The position numbers and the translations under genes were made by a program. From assembly GCA_016946835.1 (NCBI GenBank), contig JACVTC010000024.1, positions 847,501 through 911,500 of the forward strand: DNA of 64,000 bases. Direction: 5' to 3'. This stretch comes from Neocallimastix lanati (nom. inval.). Lineage: Eukaryota > Neocallimastigomycota > Neocallimastigomycetes > Neocallimastigales > Neocallimastigaceae. The notes under the pieces were generated by a model. The model saw only the letters and a list, made by a program, of their open reading frames with translations. It was not told the DNA's origin and made no database searches. Shown one piece after another: positions 24,221 to 35,695 of the stretch (position 1 is the stretch's first letter; every line of letters begins with the position of its first letter).

Positions 24221-27200
24221 AATCAAACCAACGAAAAGAACCATTTACCACTAGTTCCAAATAATGACATATTAGCAGCGGTAGTAAGAAGAAAGAAAAA
24301 GAATAATAGTATGGCAGAAACCCCATACTCTTCAAAAGAAAAATCTAGGAAAGGAAAAGCTGCAACAAATACTCAGGATACTACTATGGAGTTTGAATCA
24401 CCAGTGTCTACACCTACTACTACAGAAAAGCTTGAAGAAATTGATCTTTCTGTGATAGCTCAGCCATCCATCAAGTCCGTGAAAAGAAAAACCAAATTAG
24501 ATAAAGAAAAAGAAATAATAGAAGAAACTGAAACAAGTACTCATCCATCAAGAGATGATCAATCTAAAGAAGTAACAAAAGGAAAACTTCCTAGTGATAA
24601 AGCTGAAGAAGTCAAATCTAAAAGGACATCTACCGAAAAACATATAGCCTTGATGGAAGGAAAGAACAGTTATGATATCTCTGATGACTTAAACAACAAA
24701 CTAGCTAATATCTCCATCACACAGCTATTAGATATAAGTCCTAAGCTTAGATCGGAACTAGTTAAACTACTTAAGCTAAAGGACAGCAATACTCAAGGAC
24801 AATCTCTAAACGAAATAGTTCTATCCACTATTTCAAGAAGTGATATCGCCAGTATAAAATGTTATGTTTATGGGATTGAAGGTATAGCTTTCTTGGATAC
24901 CTGTGCTAGCTTAAACTTGGTGACAAAGAATTACTTAACAAGGATAAAAGAAAAACAAAACTTGGTACCAATGGGGTACACAAATAATAATATTGTACAA
25001 ATTTTCTCTGAGAAGAAATTGGATTCAGAACTCTATCTATTGGATGTCAAAATTGGGGATACCACAATTAAAGATGTATTTAGAGTTGTTGAAAATGATA
25101 AAAATATCTTCGATATACTTATAGGGTTCAATACATTAAAAGACAATAAATTATTCGTACATCCTATCGACAATCACTTATGCAAGATGCTCAGTGAAGA
25201 ATCATGGGATCGTGTGTCTCCTTTAGGGACTGATGAGGAAGAATCGAAGGAGAGTGACGATAATGAGCATCACAATCTTACCAACAATAAAGATGCATCA
25301 AGCTCTTATGCCTTCTGTCTTGTAAATAAGGTTAAAGATGAGAACTACCATGATGAAACAGATCAAATTGAAGAAGTTAAAGACGGACCCTTAAAGAAAC
25401 AAGAGTTGTTGAACAAAGTATTGGATGAATTACCAAGAAAATACAGAAGAAAAGTTAACTCACTATTTCATGAATTCATCATCATCTTAGCAATCAAAAT
25501 TGATGAACTCCAGCCAACGAAACTGCTTCCACATACCATTCAATTAATAGAAAATGCAAAGCCGATCAAGCAGAAAGGATACCGGTTGTCCAAAGTTCAA
25601 ATTCAAGCTCTAAAGCAAGAAATAACAAAACTTATAAAAAACAAGTTGATAGAGCCATCCAGCTCCCCTTGGTCGTCTCCAGTAGTACTCGTCCTCAAGA
25701 AAAATAAAAAGTGGAGGATGTGCGTGGACTACCGTAAGCTGAACAATGTTACCATCAAAGATTCCTACGCGTTACCAATTATCGATAGTATTTTATTTTC
25801 TATTGGAAGGAAGGTTATGGTCTTTACTACTATAGATTTATTCTCCGGCTTTCACCAAATTCCAATGAATAAAGAAGACATTCCCAAGACCACTTTTACC
25901 ACTATGTTTGGGAACTACCAATTCCGGGTGATGCCGTTCGGACTATGCAATGCTCCTGGTACTTTTCAGAGGGAAATGAACAGAATTTTCTTCCCGCTAA
26001 TTGGAGTATGCATGTTCGTTTATATAGATGACTTGGTGATATTCTCACCATCAATTGAAGAACACATCCAAGATTTAAGAAAAGTCTTTACAATAATCAA
26101 GAACAACGGATTGAAGATAAACTTAGAAAAATGTCACTTTTTCAAGAAAAAAGTAGAACTTCTTGGACATATTTTATCAGTTGAAGGAGTTGCTCCAATC
26201 CCAGGAAAAACTGAAATTATTCACAACTGGTTGCCTCCCAAGAATATAACTCAACTACGGTCCTTTTTAGGTGCTGTAGGCTACTACAGAAAATTTATAT
26301 TCAACTTTGCGAAGATGGCTAGACCACTATATAAACTGCTGAAAAAGGGTACTGATTTCGAATGGAATACAGAACAAGAAAATAGCTTCCAAGAACTTAA
26401 AGATAGACTTGTGAAGGCACCTATATTAATTATGCCTGACTTCGAAAAGCCTTTCATCATCCGTACAGACGCCTCTTATGATGGTATCGGTGGCGTTCTA
26501 TTACAAAAAGAGGAAGATGGTAAGGAAAAACCCATCCATTTCATTAGCCGTTCATTAAAACCTTCCGAAAAGAATTACTCTATCACCGACTTAGAAGGAA
26601 CAGCTGCATTCTATAGCGTAAAGAAATTCAAACCTTACATCTCTAGCAATAACTGTTCCACTATCCTCTATACAGACCACAAACCACTAGTTAGTTTATT
26701 CACCTCCAAAGAACCCAACAACGCAAGGCAAACGCGCTGGGTATTACTCTTATCAATGTTGAAGGTTCGTGTTCAATATGAACCTGGTAAAAAGAATGTT
26801 ATCGCAGACGCTCTCTCGAGGATGCCATCCATCAAAAGCGATATATTAGCAACTACAACCGTGAGTGTAAATAGTGAAACAGATGAAAACAACTTATTAA
26901 ATCTATTAAAAGACAAGTTTACTTTAATAAATGGAGAAAAATTTTATAAAGACAATGGAATGCTAAGAAAAGTTATAGATAACCCAGAGGAAAAAGTCAA
27001 ACTTATTCTTAAGGCCCATGGTATCGGTCACGAAGGTACTTTCAAGACTTACAACCGCTTGAAAAGAGATTACTATTGGACCAACATGATACAAGATGTT
27101 AAATACATGGTCAGGACCTGTAAAACTTGTCAACTCTTTAAGCCACAAACATTTAACTATCAACCTGAAGATACAGCCACGAAACCCGGTCTTCCATTTA

Positions 27201-28036
27201 CCAAGGTAGGTCTAGACATTGTAGGACCTCTACCAGTTACTCAGAAAGGTAATCAATACATTATAGTTTTAGTAGATTACCTGACTAAGTGGGTTGAAGC
27301 TGAACCCACTAAGAACATTGAATCAGATGACGTTATCCAATTTCTATCCAAAGTCTTTGCTCGACATGGAACGCCTGAGATTTTAATAACGGACAATGGA
27401 CCCCAATTCTGTTCGGACAAAACGAAAGCTTTTCTCGACTTATATGGAGTTTACGTACACTATATTACAACATACCATCCAGAATCCAACGGCGAAGTCG
27501 AAAATAGAAATAAAGAAATTGGCAAGTACTTGAGAATTCTTTGTAATCGCAACACTACCATTTGGGATGAGATGCTACCAAGCGCTTTATGGGCTATTCG
27601 CACCTGTAAGAATGAAACTACTAAGTTTTCCAGTTTCGAGTTGTTATATGGACGTCGCGATTTACAACCCTTTGAATTAACACTGAACTTAGACAAGAAA
27701 GAAGAATACGAAAGTGAAGAAGAATTTTTAATAAGAAGATTTACTAAACATTATGCCTGGATTAAAGAAGCCATTAACAACATTAATACTGCTAACAAGT
27801 TATGGGAAGACAGGCGAAAACAAATGAAGAGAATGAAGGCTGAATATAACCCTGGTGATCTTGTCCTTGTCAAACTTATTAACCGAAGAAAATTAGACCC
27901 ATTCTTCCTTGGCCCTATGAAAATAGTTAAGAAGAAATTTAACACGGTAACACTTTGCGATCCTGTAACTAATGAAATCGCTGAGAGAAATGTTCACTTA
28001 AAGAACATTGTACCATACAGACTATGTGAAGTATAG
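24185..28036 (+). CDS. pol: Pol polyprotein: protease, reverse transcriptase, RNase H, integrase
   Basis: Made as a Gag-Pol fusion by -1 frameshifting; the first ATG in the frame is at 24311 (1,241 residues from there, used for numbering). A Lys/Glu-rich linker leads to a retropepsin-like domain with LDTCAS (D196; Cys where Gly is usual) and a later ILIG strand. Reverse transcriptase has the fingers motif SPVVLVLKKNKKWRMCVDYR and YIDD at 571-574. RNase H has RTDAS (about 717-721) and TDHKPL. The integrase has a zinc-binding H-x-H/CKTC module (about 899-938), a DD35E triad (D969, D1028, E1064), and a GPY/F-like end (LDPFFLGPMKIV). No stop or frameshift is seen, so the element looks competent. 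It copies the RNA and inserts the DNA near RNA polymerase III starts. Confidence 0.95.
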   Translation, partial: FKLVKGRRETSFNQTNEKNHLPLVPNNDILAAVVRRKKKNNSMAETPYSSKEKSRKGKAATNTQDTTMEFESPVSTPTTTEKLEEIDLSVIAQPSIKSVKRKTKLDKEKEIIEETETSTHPSRDDQSKEVTKGKLPSDKAEEVKSKRTSTEKHIALMEGKNSYDISDDLNNKLANISITQLLDISPKLRSELVKLLKLKDSNTQGQSLNEIVLSTISRSDIASIKCYVYGIEGIAFLDTCASLNLVTKNYLTRIKEKQNLVPMGYTNNNIVQIFSEKKLDSELYLLDVKIGDTTIKDVFRVVENDKNIFDILIGFNTLKDNKLFVHPIDNHLCKMLSEESWDRVSPLGTDEEESKESDDNEHHNLTNNKDASSSYAFCLVNKVKDENYHDETDQIEEVKDGPLKKQELLNKVLDELPRKYRRKVNSLFHEFIIILAIKIDELQPTKLLPHTIQLIENAKPIKQKGYRLSKVQIQALKQEITKLIKNKLIEPSSSPWSSPVVLVLKKNKKWRMCVDYRKLNNVTIKDSYALPIIDSILFSIGRKVMVFTTIDLFSGFHQIPMNKEDIPKTTFTTMFGNYQFRVMPFGLCNAPGTFQREMNRIFFPLIGVCMFVYIDDLVIFSPSIEEHIQDLRKVFTIIKNNGLKINLEKCHFFKKKVELLGHILSVEGVAPIPGKTEIIHNWLPPKNITQLRSFLGAVGYYRKFIFNFAKMARPLYKLLKKGTDFEWNTEQENSFQELKDRLVKAPILIMPDFEKPFIIRTDASYDGIGGVLLQKEEDGKEKPIHFISRSLKPSEKNYSITDLEGTAAFYSVKKFKPYISSNNCSTILYTDHKPLVSLFTSKEPNNARQTRWVLLLSMLKVRVQYEPGKKNVIADALSRMPSIKSDILATTTVSVNSETDENNLLNLLKDKFTLINGEKFYKDNGMLRKVIDNPEEKVKLILKAHGIGHEGTFKTYNRLKRDYYWTNMIQDVKYMVRTCKTCQLFKPQTFNYQPEDTATKPGLPFTKVGLDIVGPLPVTQKGNQYIIVLVDYLTKWVEAEPTKNIESDDVIQFLSKVFARHGTPEILITDNGPQFCSDKTKAFLDLYGVYVHYITTYHPESNGEVENRNKEIGKYLRILCNRNTTIWDEMLPSALWAIRTCKNETTKFSSFELLYGRRDLQPFELTLNLDKKEEYESEEEFLIRRFTKHYAWIKEAINNINTANKLWEDRRKQMKRMKAEYNPGDLVLVKLINRRKLDPFFLGPMKIVKKKFNTVTLCDPVTNEIAERNVHLKNIVPYRLCEV

Positions 28037-28064
28037 ACTTCAAGGGACGAAGTCTAAACTTAAC

Positions 28065-28074
28065 GGGGGCATCA
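28065..28074 (+). promoter_or_regulatory. Candidate second-strand primer region before the 3' LTR
   Basis: GGGGGCATCA directly precedes the TGATACGG start of the 3' LTR. It is where the polypurine tract should be, but only five G are a true purine run, so the call rests mainly on position. Confidence 0.35.
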
Positions 28075-28677
28075 TGATACGGTATTTACCCAAATACCTT
28101 AAATTATAATAATTTTAATATTTCTCCATATAAATATGTTTTAAATCTATTTTATTAATTAATTATTATCTTTATTAACTTTATCAATATTTCCTTTATT
28201 ATTATATAAATATATATATTATTAATTATTAATATTTTGCTATAAAATAAATATTTTATTATATTCTTATTATATTTTTATTATACATTTGATAAATTTT
28301 ATTTTATATTATAAATTTTTTTATTATTTTTATTATTAATATTCATATCTAAAATTTTATTATTATTTTATTGTTACACAAAATTATTTTTAACTAATCA
28401 ATGTATTACCAAAATTTATAAAATATTTTGTAATAATATTATTTTAAATCTCTCTCTTTTCTTTTTTTTAATGTAATGGAGGAATAAATAAATAAATGAA
28501 CAAATAAATAAATGGATGAATAATATATAGTTAAATAAATTTTTAAATAAATAAATTAATAAATAATCAATAAATAAATAAATAAATATTGTATAAGTTT
28601 TTCGTAATTTTTATACGTCTACTATCTATTTACCAATATATTATTATACATCCATCAATTTCAAAAGTCCTGTACCA
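28075..28677 (+). repeat. 3' long terminal repeat
   Basis: 603 bp, same sequence and length as the 5' LTR, ending GTCCTGTACCA. It is followed by the right TTTTT duplication (28678-28682) and then by the sequence that once continued the tRNA upstream flank. Confidence 0.95.
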
Positions 28678-30470
28678 TTTTTGGAGCATTTTGAAATTTT
28701 GTAGAGTGAGTTACTTTTCACTTTTTTTTTTTTTTCGACTTAACAGCATTGAATTTAAACTGAATTTTTCATTTCATTTCATTTTTTTTTTTAATTTCAA
28801 ATAGATTTTAATTAATAATATTTAAATATATTTTTATTTCATAAAAAAAAATTAATTTATGTTTTTGTATAAAAAATAATAATTAATTAAAAATATTCTA
28901 CTTTTAAATACAACTTGACTTAAAATTGATTCTTTAAAATAATATTCATTTGAATTTACCTATCAATATCACAAATTATGTGACGACTATATTAGATACT
29001 ACTAATCACTTAATTTGTGATATTAAAAGCTTAATTATTTATATTTATATTTTTATTCAATTAGATTAATAAGTTATTTAGTTTTAGGTTTTAGTTTATT
29101 CTAATTATTCCATTATTTTTTTTTTTTTTTTTTTTTTTTTTTCATAAATGTAAAAATAAATTTAATATATAAATTAAATTTAATTATCTAATCTTTGAAT
29201 ATGTCTTTAAAAGTCTATAACTATTTAATAAAATTAATAAACAAAAAAGTTCCATTTTATTTTCTTTATCATAGTTCCAAATTATAATAATAATATTAAA
29301 ATCATAGAAAATTAGAAAAAAAAAAGTTTATCTATAAATTTAAAGAATTAACAAATAACAAAAAAAAATATTAATAATAATAAATATTAAATAGAATTTT
29401 AAATGTTATTAAAAAAAATAATATAATATAATAATAAAAAAAAAAATAATAATAAATAAAAGTAATAAAATATAATAATTTAAATTAAAAAAAAAAAAAA
29501 TTAAAATAACGGTCAATTCTTTTTTTCTATGTAGGTGTAATGTAAATGGATTCATATTTCTATTATTATTGTTATTATTATTATTTATTATTTTTAATTC
29601 ATTTTATTATTCTATAATATTACAATCAATTCCTTTTTTTCTTTTTTCTCTTCTTTTTTTCTTTTTTTTTCTTTTTTTTTTTTTTTTTTTTTTTTTATTT
29701 TATTTTATTCCTAAACCACATCATCAAAAAAAAAAAAAAATTATTTTTTATTTATAAAGTTAAAAATATATTTATTCAAATATAAATATGACTAGTTTAT
29801 GAAAAAAAAAAAAAAAGTGGAGAAATAATACGCATGAATAATAATTGTTACATTCAGCATATATTTAATAATAACGATCAAATTTAATAAAAAAAAAAAA
29901 AAAATTTTTTTTTTTTTTGATCCATTTCAATGATTAAGAATTTTCTAAAATTAAGAATGTTTTAAATGTCAATTATTAAAAAAAAAAAAAAAAAAAAATT
30001 AATATTTAAGATTTCCGTAATATATATATATATTATTAATAAATTATAAAAATAAAATTTTATTAATTTTTTTTCCTCTGTATATTAATTTATTAATTAA
30101 ATACTATTAAATAATATTTCTTATTAATAATACGTTATTCATATATTCTTAACTTTTCATACTTTATAAAAAAAAAAATTGAATATATTATATATCTTAA
30201 TAGAAAATATTATAATTTAAAGTGAAAATTTTAAAACAATACAATCCTAATATTATTATTATTATATTATTAATTTATAATTATTATTATAATTATTATT
30301 ATTATTATTATTATTTTTATTATTTTTATTTTTATTTTTTATTTTTTATTTTTATTTTTTTTTTTTTTTTTCTTTTTCTTTTTTTTTTTTTTTATTTTTC
30401 TTTTTTTTTATTTTTTATTTTTCTTTTTTTTTATTTTTTATTTTTCTTTTTTTCTAATGTATATTTGTAG
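28678..30470. other. AT-rich spacer without recognised gene
   Basis: Begins with the displaced right flank of the retrotransposon target, then homopolymer-rich sequence. An imperfect inverted pair of ATCACAAATTATGTGA/CACTTAATTTGTGAT type lies at about 28969-29024. No ORF with plausible coding composition. Confidence 0.55.
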
Positions 30471-30605
30471 ATAAAGATACTATTACTGGAATTCCTTATG
30501 GATTCTCTGTTGATTACTTTAATTCATCCTTTTCAAAATGTAATGTTTGCAAAAAAAAAAAAAAAAAAAAAAAAGATATACCTTTTATAAGTCCTCATCT
30601 TTTAT
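30471..30605 (+). pseudogene. Possible fragment of a PARP-type zinc-finger exon
   Basis: After an intron-like T-rich tract ending TTTGTAG (30464-30470), an open stretch reads TGIPYGFSVDYFNSSFSKC then NVC. The spacing of V-x-Y, S and C-x2-C resembles the start of a PARP-type (poly-ADP-ribose polymerase/DNA ligase III) DNA-break-sensing zinc finger. It then enters 24 A (poly-Lys), DIPFISPHLL and a TAG at 30603-30605. The rest of the finger (His and last Cys) is missing. Seen: locally higher complexity and an open frame. Inferred: a broken gene fragment or an exon whose partners I cannot find. Confidence 0.3.
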
Positions 30606-30609
30606 AGTA

Positions 30610-31136
30610 AATGTAATAAATAAAAATAACAGAAAAAAAATTATTCTCATTACTATAATAAAATTAAATAAAACAAAATAAAAGTTATATAATTAAATAA
30701 AACAAAAAAAAAAGTTTTAAAATTAAATAAAATATAATATTAAAATAATAAAATTGCTTATTTATTTATTCATTTATTATTATATTTATATACATACGTT
30801 ACATAAATTTAAATATACTATATATATATATATATATATATTTTTAAAACTTCATAAAAAATGAATAAATCTTCATTTAATATATTTAATGGAGTTTATG
30901 TTAACAACTTTTAAATTATGTTAATTTTTTTGAAATAGAAAATAAATATATTTTATAAGTGCTTAATATATAAAAAAAAAAAAAAAAAAAAAAAGATGGA
31001 TAAAAAAAAAAAAAAAAGATGGATAAAAAAAAAGTTTACATTTAAATACTGAATATAAAAAAAATAGATATTTTGAATACGTAGTATATAAAATAATGGA
31101 TTTAATATATTTTTTATTACATTTAATATTTTTTTT

Positions 31137-31168
<32 letters not shown>

Positions 31169-31185
31169 TATACTTTAATTGTTAA
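30610..31185. other. AT-rich spacer
   Basis: A/T tracts, a TA run near 30820-30842, and a short duplicated AAAAGATGGATAAAA motif at about 30990-31033. No gene seen. Confidence 0.5.
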
Positions 31186-31189
31186 TTAT

Positions 31190-31945
31190 TATTATTTTTT
31201 TTTATTGTATATTATTTATTATTTATGATGAAATAATATTAATTTCAACTAATTTCTATTATATTAGTTAGTAGGTATGACATCGAGATAATTATAATAT
31301 ATTATTTTTTTAATTAATATTAAATAATTAATATTTTAAAAAGATGAAAGGAAAAAAAAGTATGATAAAAGTAAGATATAATATGATTACTTTATAAATG
31401 AAATTGTGAATATGTTGGTTTTTAAACAAAAAATAATAATAAATAACACGTTTATAATATAAATAATTATCTTGAATTGTCCATGACGATCCCCATTGTA
31501 TATAAAAACCTTTGATCTTTTCTCTCATGATTTATTTTTCTAATTAGCAACATTTTCAATTATACTTTATAGAATCTTTATAATTTTAAAAAAAAACATT
31601 ATCTGTATTTAATATTTTTTTTTCTTCCTTTTTTTATTGTATATTATTTATGATTTATGATTTATGATGAAGTAATAATAGTATCAGCTAATTTCTATTA
31701 TATTAGTTAGTAGGTATAACACCAAGATAATTATAATATATTATTTTTTAAATGATTATTATTTAGAAAAGATGAAAGGGAAAAAAAAAAAAGTATGATA
31801 AAAGTTTTATAATAAATGAAATTGTGAATATACCTTTAATTTTTTTTTTTTTTTTTTTTATCATTAATTTTTCTTCAATTAATTATTCAACTTTTTTCTT
31901 TTTTTTCATTAAATTCTAAATTCTGTTATGATTGAAAAATTTATA
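31190..31945 (-). pseudogene. Mosaic relic of a REI1-like gene with duplicated 3' flank
   Basis: Three decayed pieces match the REI1-like gene at 36023-37216 on the same strand. Bases 31470-31532 match its C-terminal codons (the tail with FY-x2-WG). Bases 31535-31580 match the middle (the GCAACATTTTCAAT region at about 36923). Bases 31895-31940 match ATTAAATT..TTCTGTTATG at about 37058-37080. The downstream flank of the intact gene (about 35757-36005, with TAATTTCTA and TTAGTTAGTAGG-like words) recurs twice here, at 31190-31460 and 31625-31840, the second copy lying inside the relic. Pieces between are deleted. It abuts a retroelement tail at about 31945. Confidence 0.6.
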
Positions 31946-32186
31946 TTTTTTTAGACTTGGAATAAACTTTATATAATATAATAATATTTACTGCAAAAAT
32001 ACATGAAAATAAAACATATGAAAATAAAATATATATAAAATTTTATACATTAGTATTAAAAAAAACTATGTTATGAGTTTCGAGGACGAAATGGCCTCAA
32101 ACTCTTCCCAATTCATCGATAATAACTTCATATGGATGAAAGACATCATTCAAATCTATTATCAGAATTTCTTCTTTGTATTATTA

Positions 32187-32222
<36 letters not shown>

Positions 32223-32345
32223 ACGTCTGACGTTCTTGACAATGGTAGATCTTGTGCTATACAAAATCGTTCATAGTGTAAAAAATCACAAATCACAACA
32301 GGCATAAACTTTAGTAAGGAATTCCGAAAGCCCCACAAAAAAAAT
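31945..32345 (-). mobile_element. 5'-truncated retroelement tail (copy A of a dispersed 3'-end family)
   Basis: On the minus strand it ends ATTCCAAGTCTAAAAAAA and carries words shared with the copy at 48061-48710: CATAACATAG followed by T's, ATTATCGATGAATTGGGAAGAG, CTGATA..TTTGAATGAT and CTACCATTGTC. A 30-base T/A run (about 32190-32220) splits it. The plus-strand ORF across it is an antisense by-product. Its 3' end abuts the REI1 relic, so it probably inserted there. No target duplication identified. Confidence 0.65.
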
Positions 32346-32469
32346 CTATATTTTATTTTATATATAAAATAAATAATTATTTAAGAAGTTTTAAATATAC
32401 ACATTTTTCATATATACATTTTGTATATATAAATGTATTAATAAAATATATATTAATAAAATATAAAAT

Positions 32470-33062
<593 letters not shown>

Positions 33063-33111
33063 GTACTGAAATATAATAATTAATTTTTATTTCCCAATGT
33101 TAATCATAACT

Positions 33112-33411
33112 TTAAGATACAAAATTATGATCTTCATTGGTTGCGCTAGCCCTGTTGGCCTGTCTTACTGTTTCTTCAGCATTGACACTCTTGGTAGTAG
33201 TAGTACGATTCGATTTGAACCTATTGAACAAAGACCATTGCTGGCCAATAGCAATAGGTATAATCGATTGAAGAAGAGCCGCAGTAACCACCAAGAATGG
33301 AGTATCAGAATAAGCACCTGATTTCATCTGGCACTTAAATAGATCCTTCCATTCCCTTGTACTATTATTAATACTTCGACCTCTAAGAAGGAAATTAAAC
33401 ACTTTTTTCAC
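33112..33411 (-). other. Unrecognised open stretch, about 100 codons
   Basis: A GC-richer stretch open on the minus strand, ending in TAA at 33112. It contains GAYSDTPFLVVTAALLQ, a hydrophobic segment (LLQSIIPIAIGQQW) and a Ser/Thr/Asn-rich end. I do not recognise it. It lies just downstream of the LINE relic and may be its altered C-terminus or a separate fragment. No start codon of its own that I would defend. Confidence 0.3.
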
Positions 33412-33419
33412 ACACACTA

Positions 33420-35560
33420 GAATCAACATACACATTATTTTCAATACAATTACTAACATTACTAATAATACTATTACTAATATTACGATAACTATTATTT
33501 TCTCGAATTGAAATAAAGAAACTAACACTTTCTTCTTTATTACGAAATCCAAATTGCTCAGGCCTAATAAAATGATTTTTAAGTCCATATTCTGAAATTC
33601 TTTTGGAGACTATTTTCGAAATGAGTTTTATATCATTGTTAATCAGAGAGATACCTCGATAATTGTCACAATCAAAAAGATCATCTCCTTTTTTAGGAAT
33701 AGATATAATACTTGCTTCATTCCATGTGCTAGGAAATTCTCCATTCCAAATTCTAGAATATATCTTCTGTAAACAATTTAAACCGGAACCAGAATAATTT
33801 ACTGAATTTTCGTCATCAGGAAGAATTAAAGCTTTATAAAATTCAATAGGAATTCCATCCGGGTCTGAAGCTTTATAATTTGGAGTAGCTAAAATTGATT
33901 CTTTAATTTCCTCTATACTGATGTCTTGATTTATATCTCATTCATTATGTCTCGTATACCTGATTGTACCATTGGAAAATTTATTAGACCATTCGATTAA
34001 TGCACTATTGATATCAGAATGGCTTGATGCAAGATTTTTATAATGATTTTGCCATACTTCTAACTGTTCTTTAGTAGAAATAGCTAATTTAATTTACCAT
34101 TTTTGTCCTTTACTGGTGAAATTGACATACTTTTAAATTTATCTACTTTTGCTGTTGTTTTAAGTCATTTCCAAGCTTTCTTTGGGTTACGAGATTTCAT
34201 ATATTCACATCCTGTATTGATCCAATGTTGGTATTCACTTTTCCAATAAATATTACACATATCATGAATAATTTTGCACATTCTATTATATTTTTCAATT
34301 AATTCTTCAAATTCATCTAAATTATGATAAGAATCTCTTCCTTTAATGGCTTTATATAATTTCATTTTGAGTTTTTGCAAATTAAATACTTTCTGTGACA
34401 TATGAAAAAAAGATTTTCTTACCTCTGACATTGACATGATATTAAGTTCTTTAGCAACATTGAATGAAGTTAATATAAATTTCTTAGAAATATCATTAAT
34501 ACTAATATTAGGATCTGGAATCACTTCCTCTAATACACTAAAATAGTTATTGTCAAAAACTGATTCTTTTTCATTTATACATTTTAATCTATCCCATTTA
34601 ACTGTCTTTATGGGCAGAGAGAAAGAATTATCTTAATTATCTAATGAAAAACATTAACCTTTTATTAATAAAGGCTTATGATCCGAAATGGGGGGGAAAG
34701 TCAATAAAGGTACCATATGAAAGTAAATATAACATATGATCATTGACAATCGCATGATCTATATCAGGTTCTCTATTACCTCTACTCCATGAAATTGGGA
34801 AGCCCCGTAAGGGAAGAATTTTCCAATTACTAAATTTAGAGAGCAAATTACATAATTTCTCAGTAGGTAAATTAAAATCACCAACCAACATTGAAGGATA
34901 AGAAGAGTGACTATTTAACCAAGACAAAATTTCAATTCTAGCAGCTCCAGCATGAAGGTTATGGCCACTATGAGGTACGTACACATTACCAATAGAACAT
35001 TTAGTGAAATTCCAAAAGTTATAAGTATACAAAGAAATAATATACTCATAAGTGTTGTTTTCAAGAGAGGCTTGACAAGAATTATGAAACCCTATAATAA
35101 AGTCCTCTTTTACAGGGAATTTCATTATTACCTTTCTTGAAGAAATGTTTATAGTTTTTTAATGATACTCGACATGGATATTTACTATTAGAACCTGAAC
35201 CATTTCCTGTTTCTTGAAAGCATAAGAAAAGAGGTTTGTACATTGAAATAAAGAATTCAACACTGTCTTTTTTTTATCAAAGTTCCATCCATTAGTATTC
35301 CAACTGACACATAGAGAAAAATAGTCCTTTTCTAAATCTAAAGAAACATCCAAATATTTTTGTTCAATTATCATTTCAAACTTCAAAAAAAGATCATCCA
35401 GAAAAGGTAAAGACTTATTTCTGTAATTTTTCAATTCTTTACAGACAAAGATCCAGTTAGAAAAGCTAGGTACACTAACACCACAACATGGGCAACATTT
35501 AGAACAATCTTCTGAGACTATGTTTCTTTTAATTGGAAATATTATTACCATATGTAATAA
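33420..35560 (-). pseudogene. Broken LINE (non-LTR retrotransposon): endonuclease and partial reverse transcriptase
   Basis: Read on the minus strand, 5' to 3'. A Cys-rich motif (EDCSKCCPCCG, about 35500-35450) comes first. An exonuclease-endonuclease-phosphatase domain starts at VSWNTNGWNF (about 35305), with GDFN, SWSRGNREPDIDHAIV and SDHKPL (about 34665). A linker follows, then reverse transcriptase starting YKASDPDGIPIEFYK and continuing KKGDDLFDCDNYRGISL and RPEQFGFR (to about 33520). The catalytic Y-A-D-D part is absent. Breaks: a frameshift at a run of seven G (34690-34696), in-frame stops near 33945 and 34090, and frame changes near 34640. It is a dead, 3'-incomplete copy. The early Cys motif is unusual because LINEs normally carry theirs at the C-terminus. 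Confidence 0.85.
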
Positions 35561-35606
35561 TTCTTTTATAAAAAATAAATAAATAAATAATTTCAACAAT
35601 AAAAAT

Positions 35607-35659
<53 letters not shown>

Positions 35660-35695
35660 ATAAATTTTGAGTAAACGATCATACAACACACACAC

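Larger units (their letters stand above)
22506..28677 (+). mobile_element. Complete Ty3-type (Metaviridae) LTR retrotransposon
   Basis: A 6,172-bp element with two LTRs of equal length (603 bp), TG...CA ends, intact gag and pol ORFs, and a 5-bp TTTTT repeat on both sides (22501-22505 and 28678-28682). Domain order is protease, reverse transcriptase, RNase H, integrase, which defines Ty3-type. The LTRs look identical by eye, pointing to recent insertion. Coding GC is clearly higher than in the surroundings. The insertion lies 11-15 bp upstream of the tRNA-Met 5' end, the expected RNA polymerase III start, as for yeast Ty3. No chromodomain is seen after the integrase. Confidence 0.95.

Noticed and set aside
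32067-32095. Hammerhead-ribozyme-like string (ATGAG...GGACGAAA)
   Set aside because: The CUGAUGA core is not intact, the strand is antisense to the retroelement tail, and other copies of the repeat do not keep the core.
32073-32276. Plus-strand ORF starting MSFEDEMASNSSQF
   Set aside because: Antisense of retroelement copy A, with a poly-Phe run from a T tract; no conservation among copies.
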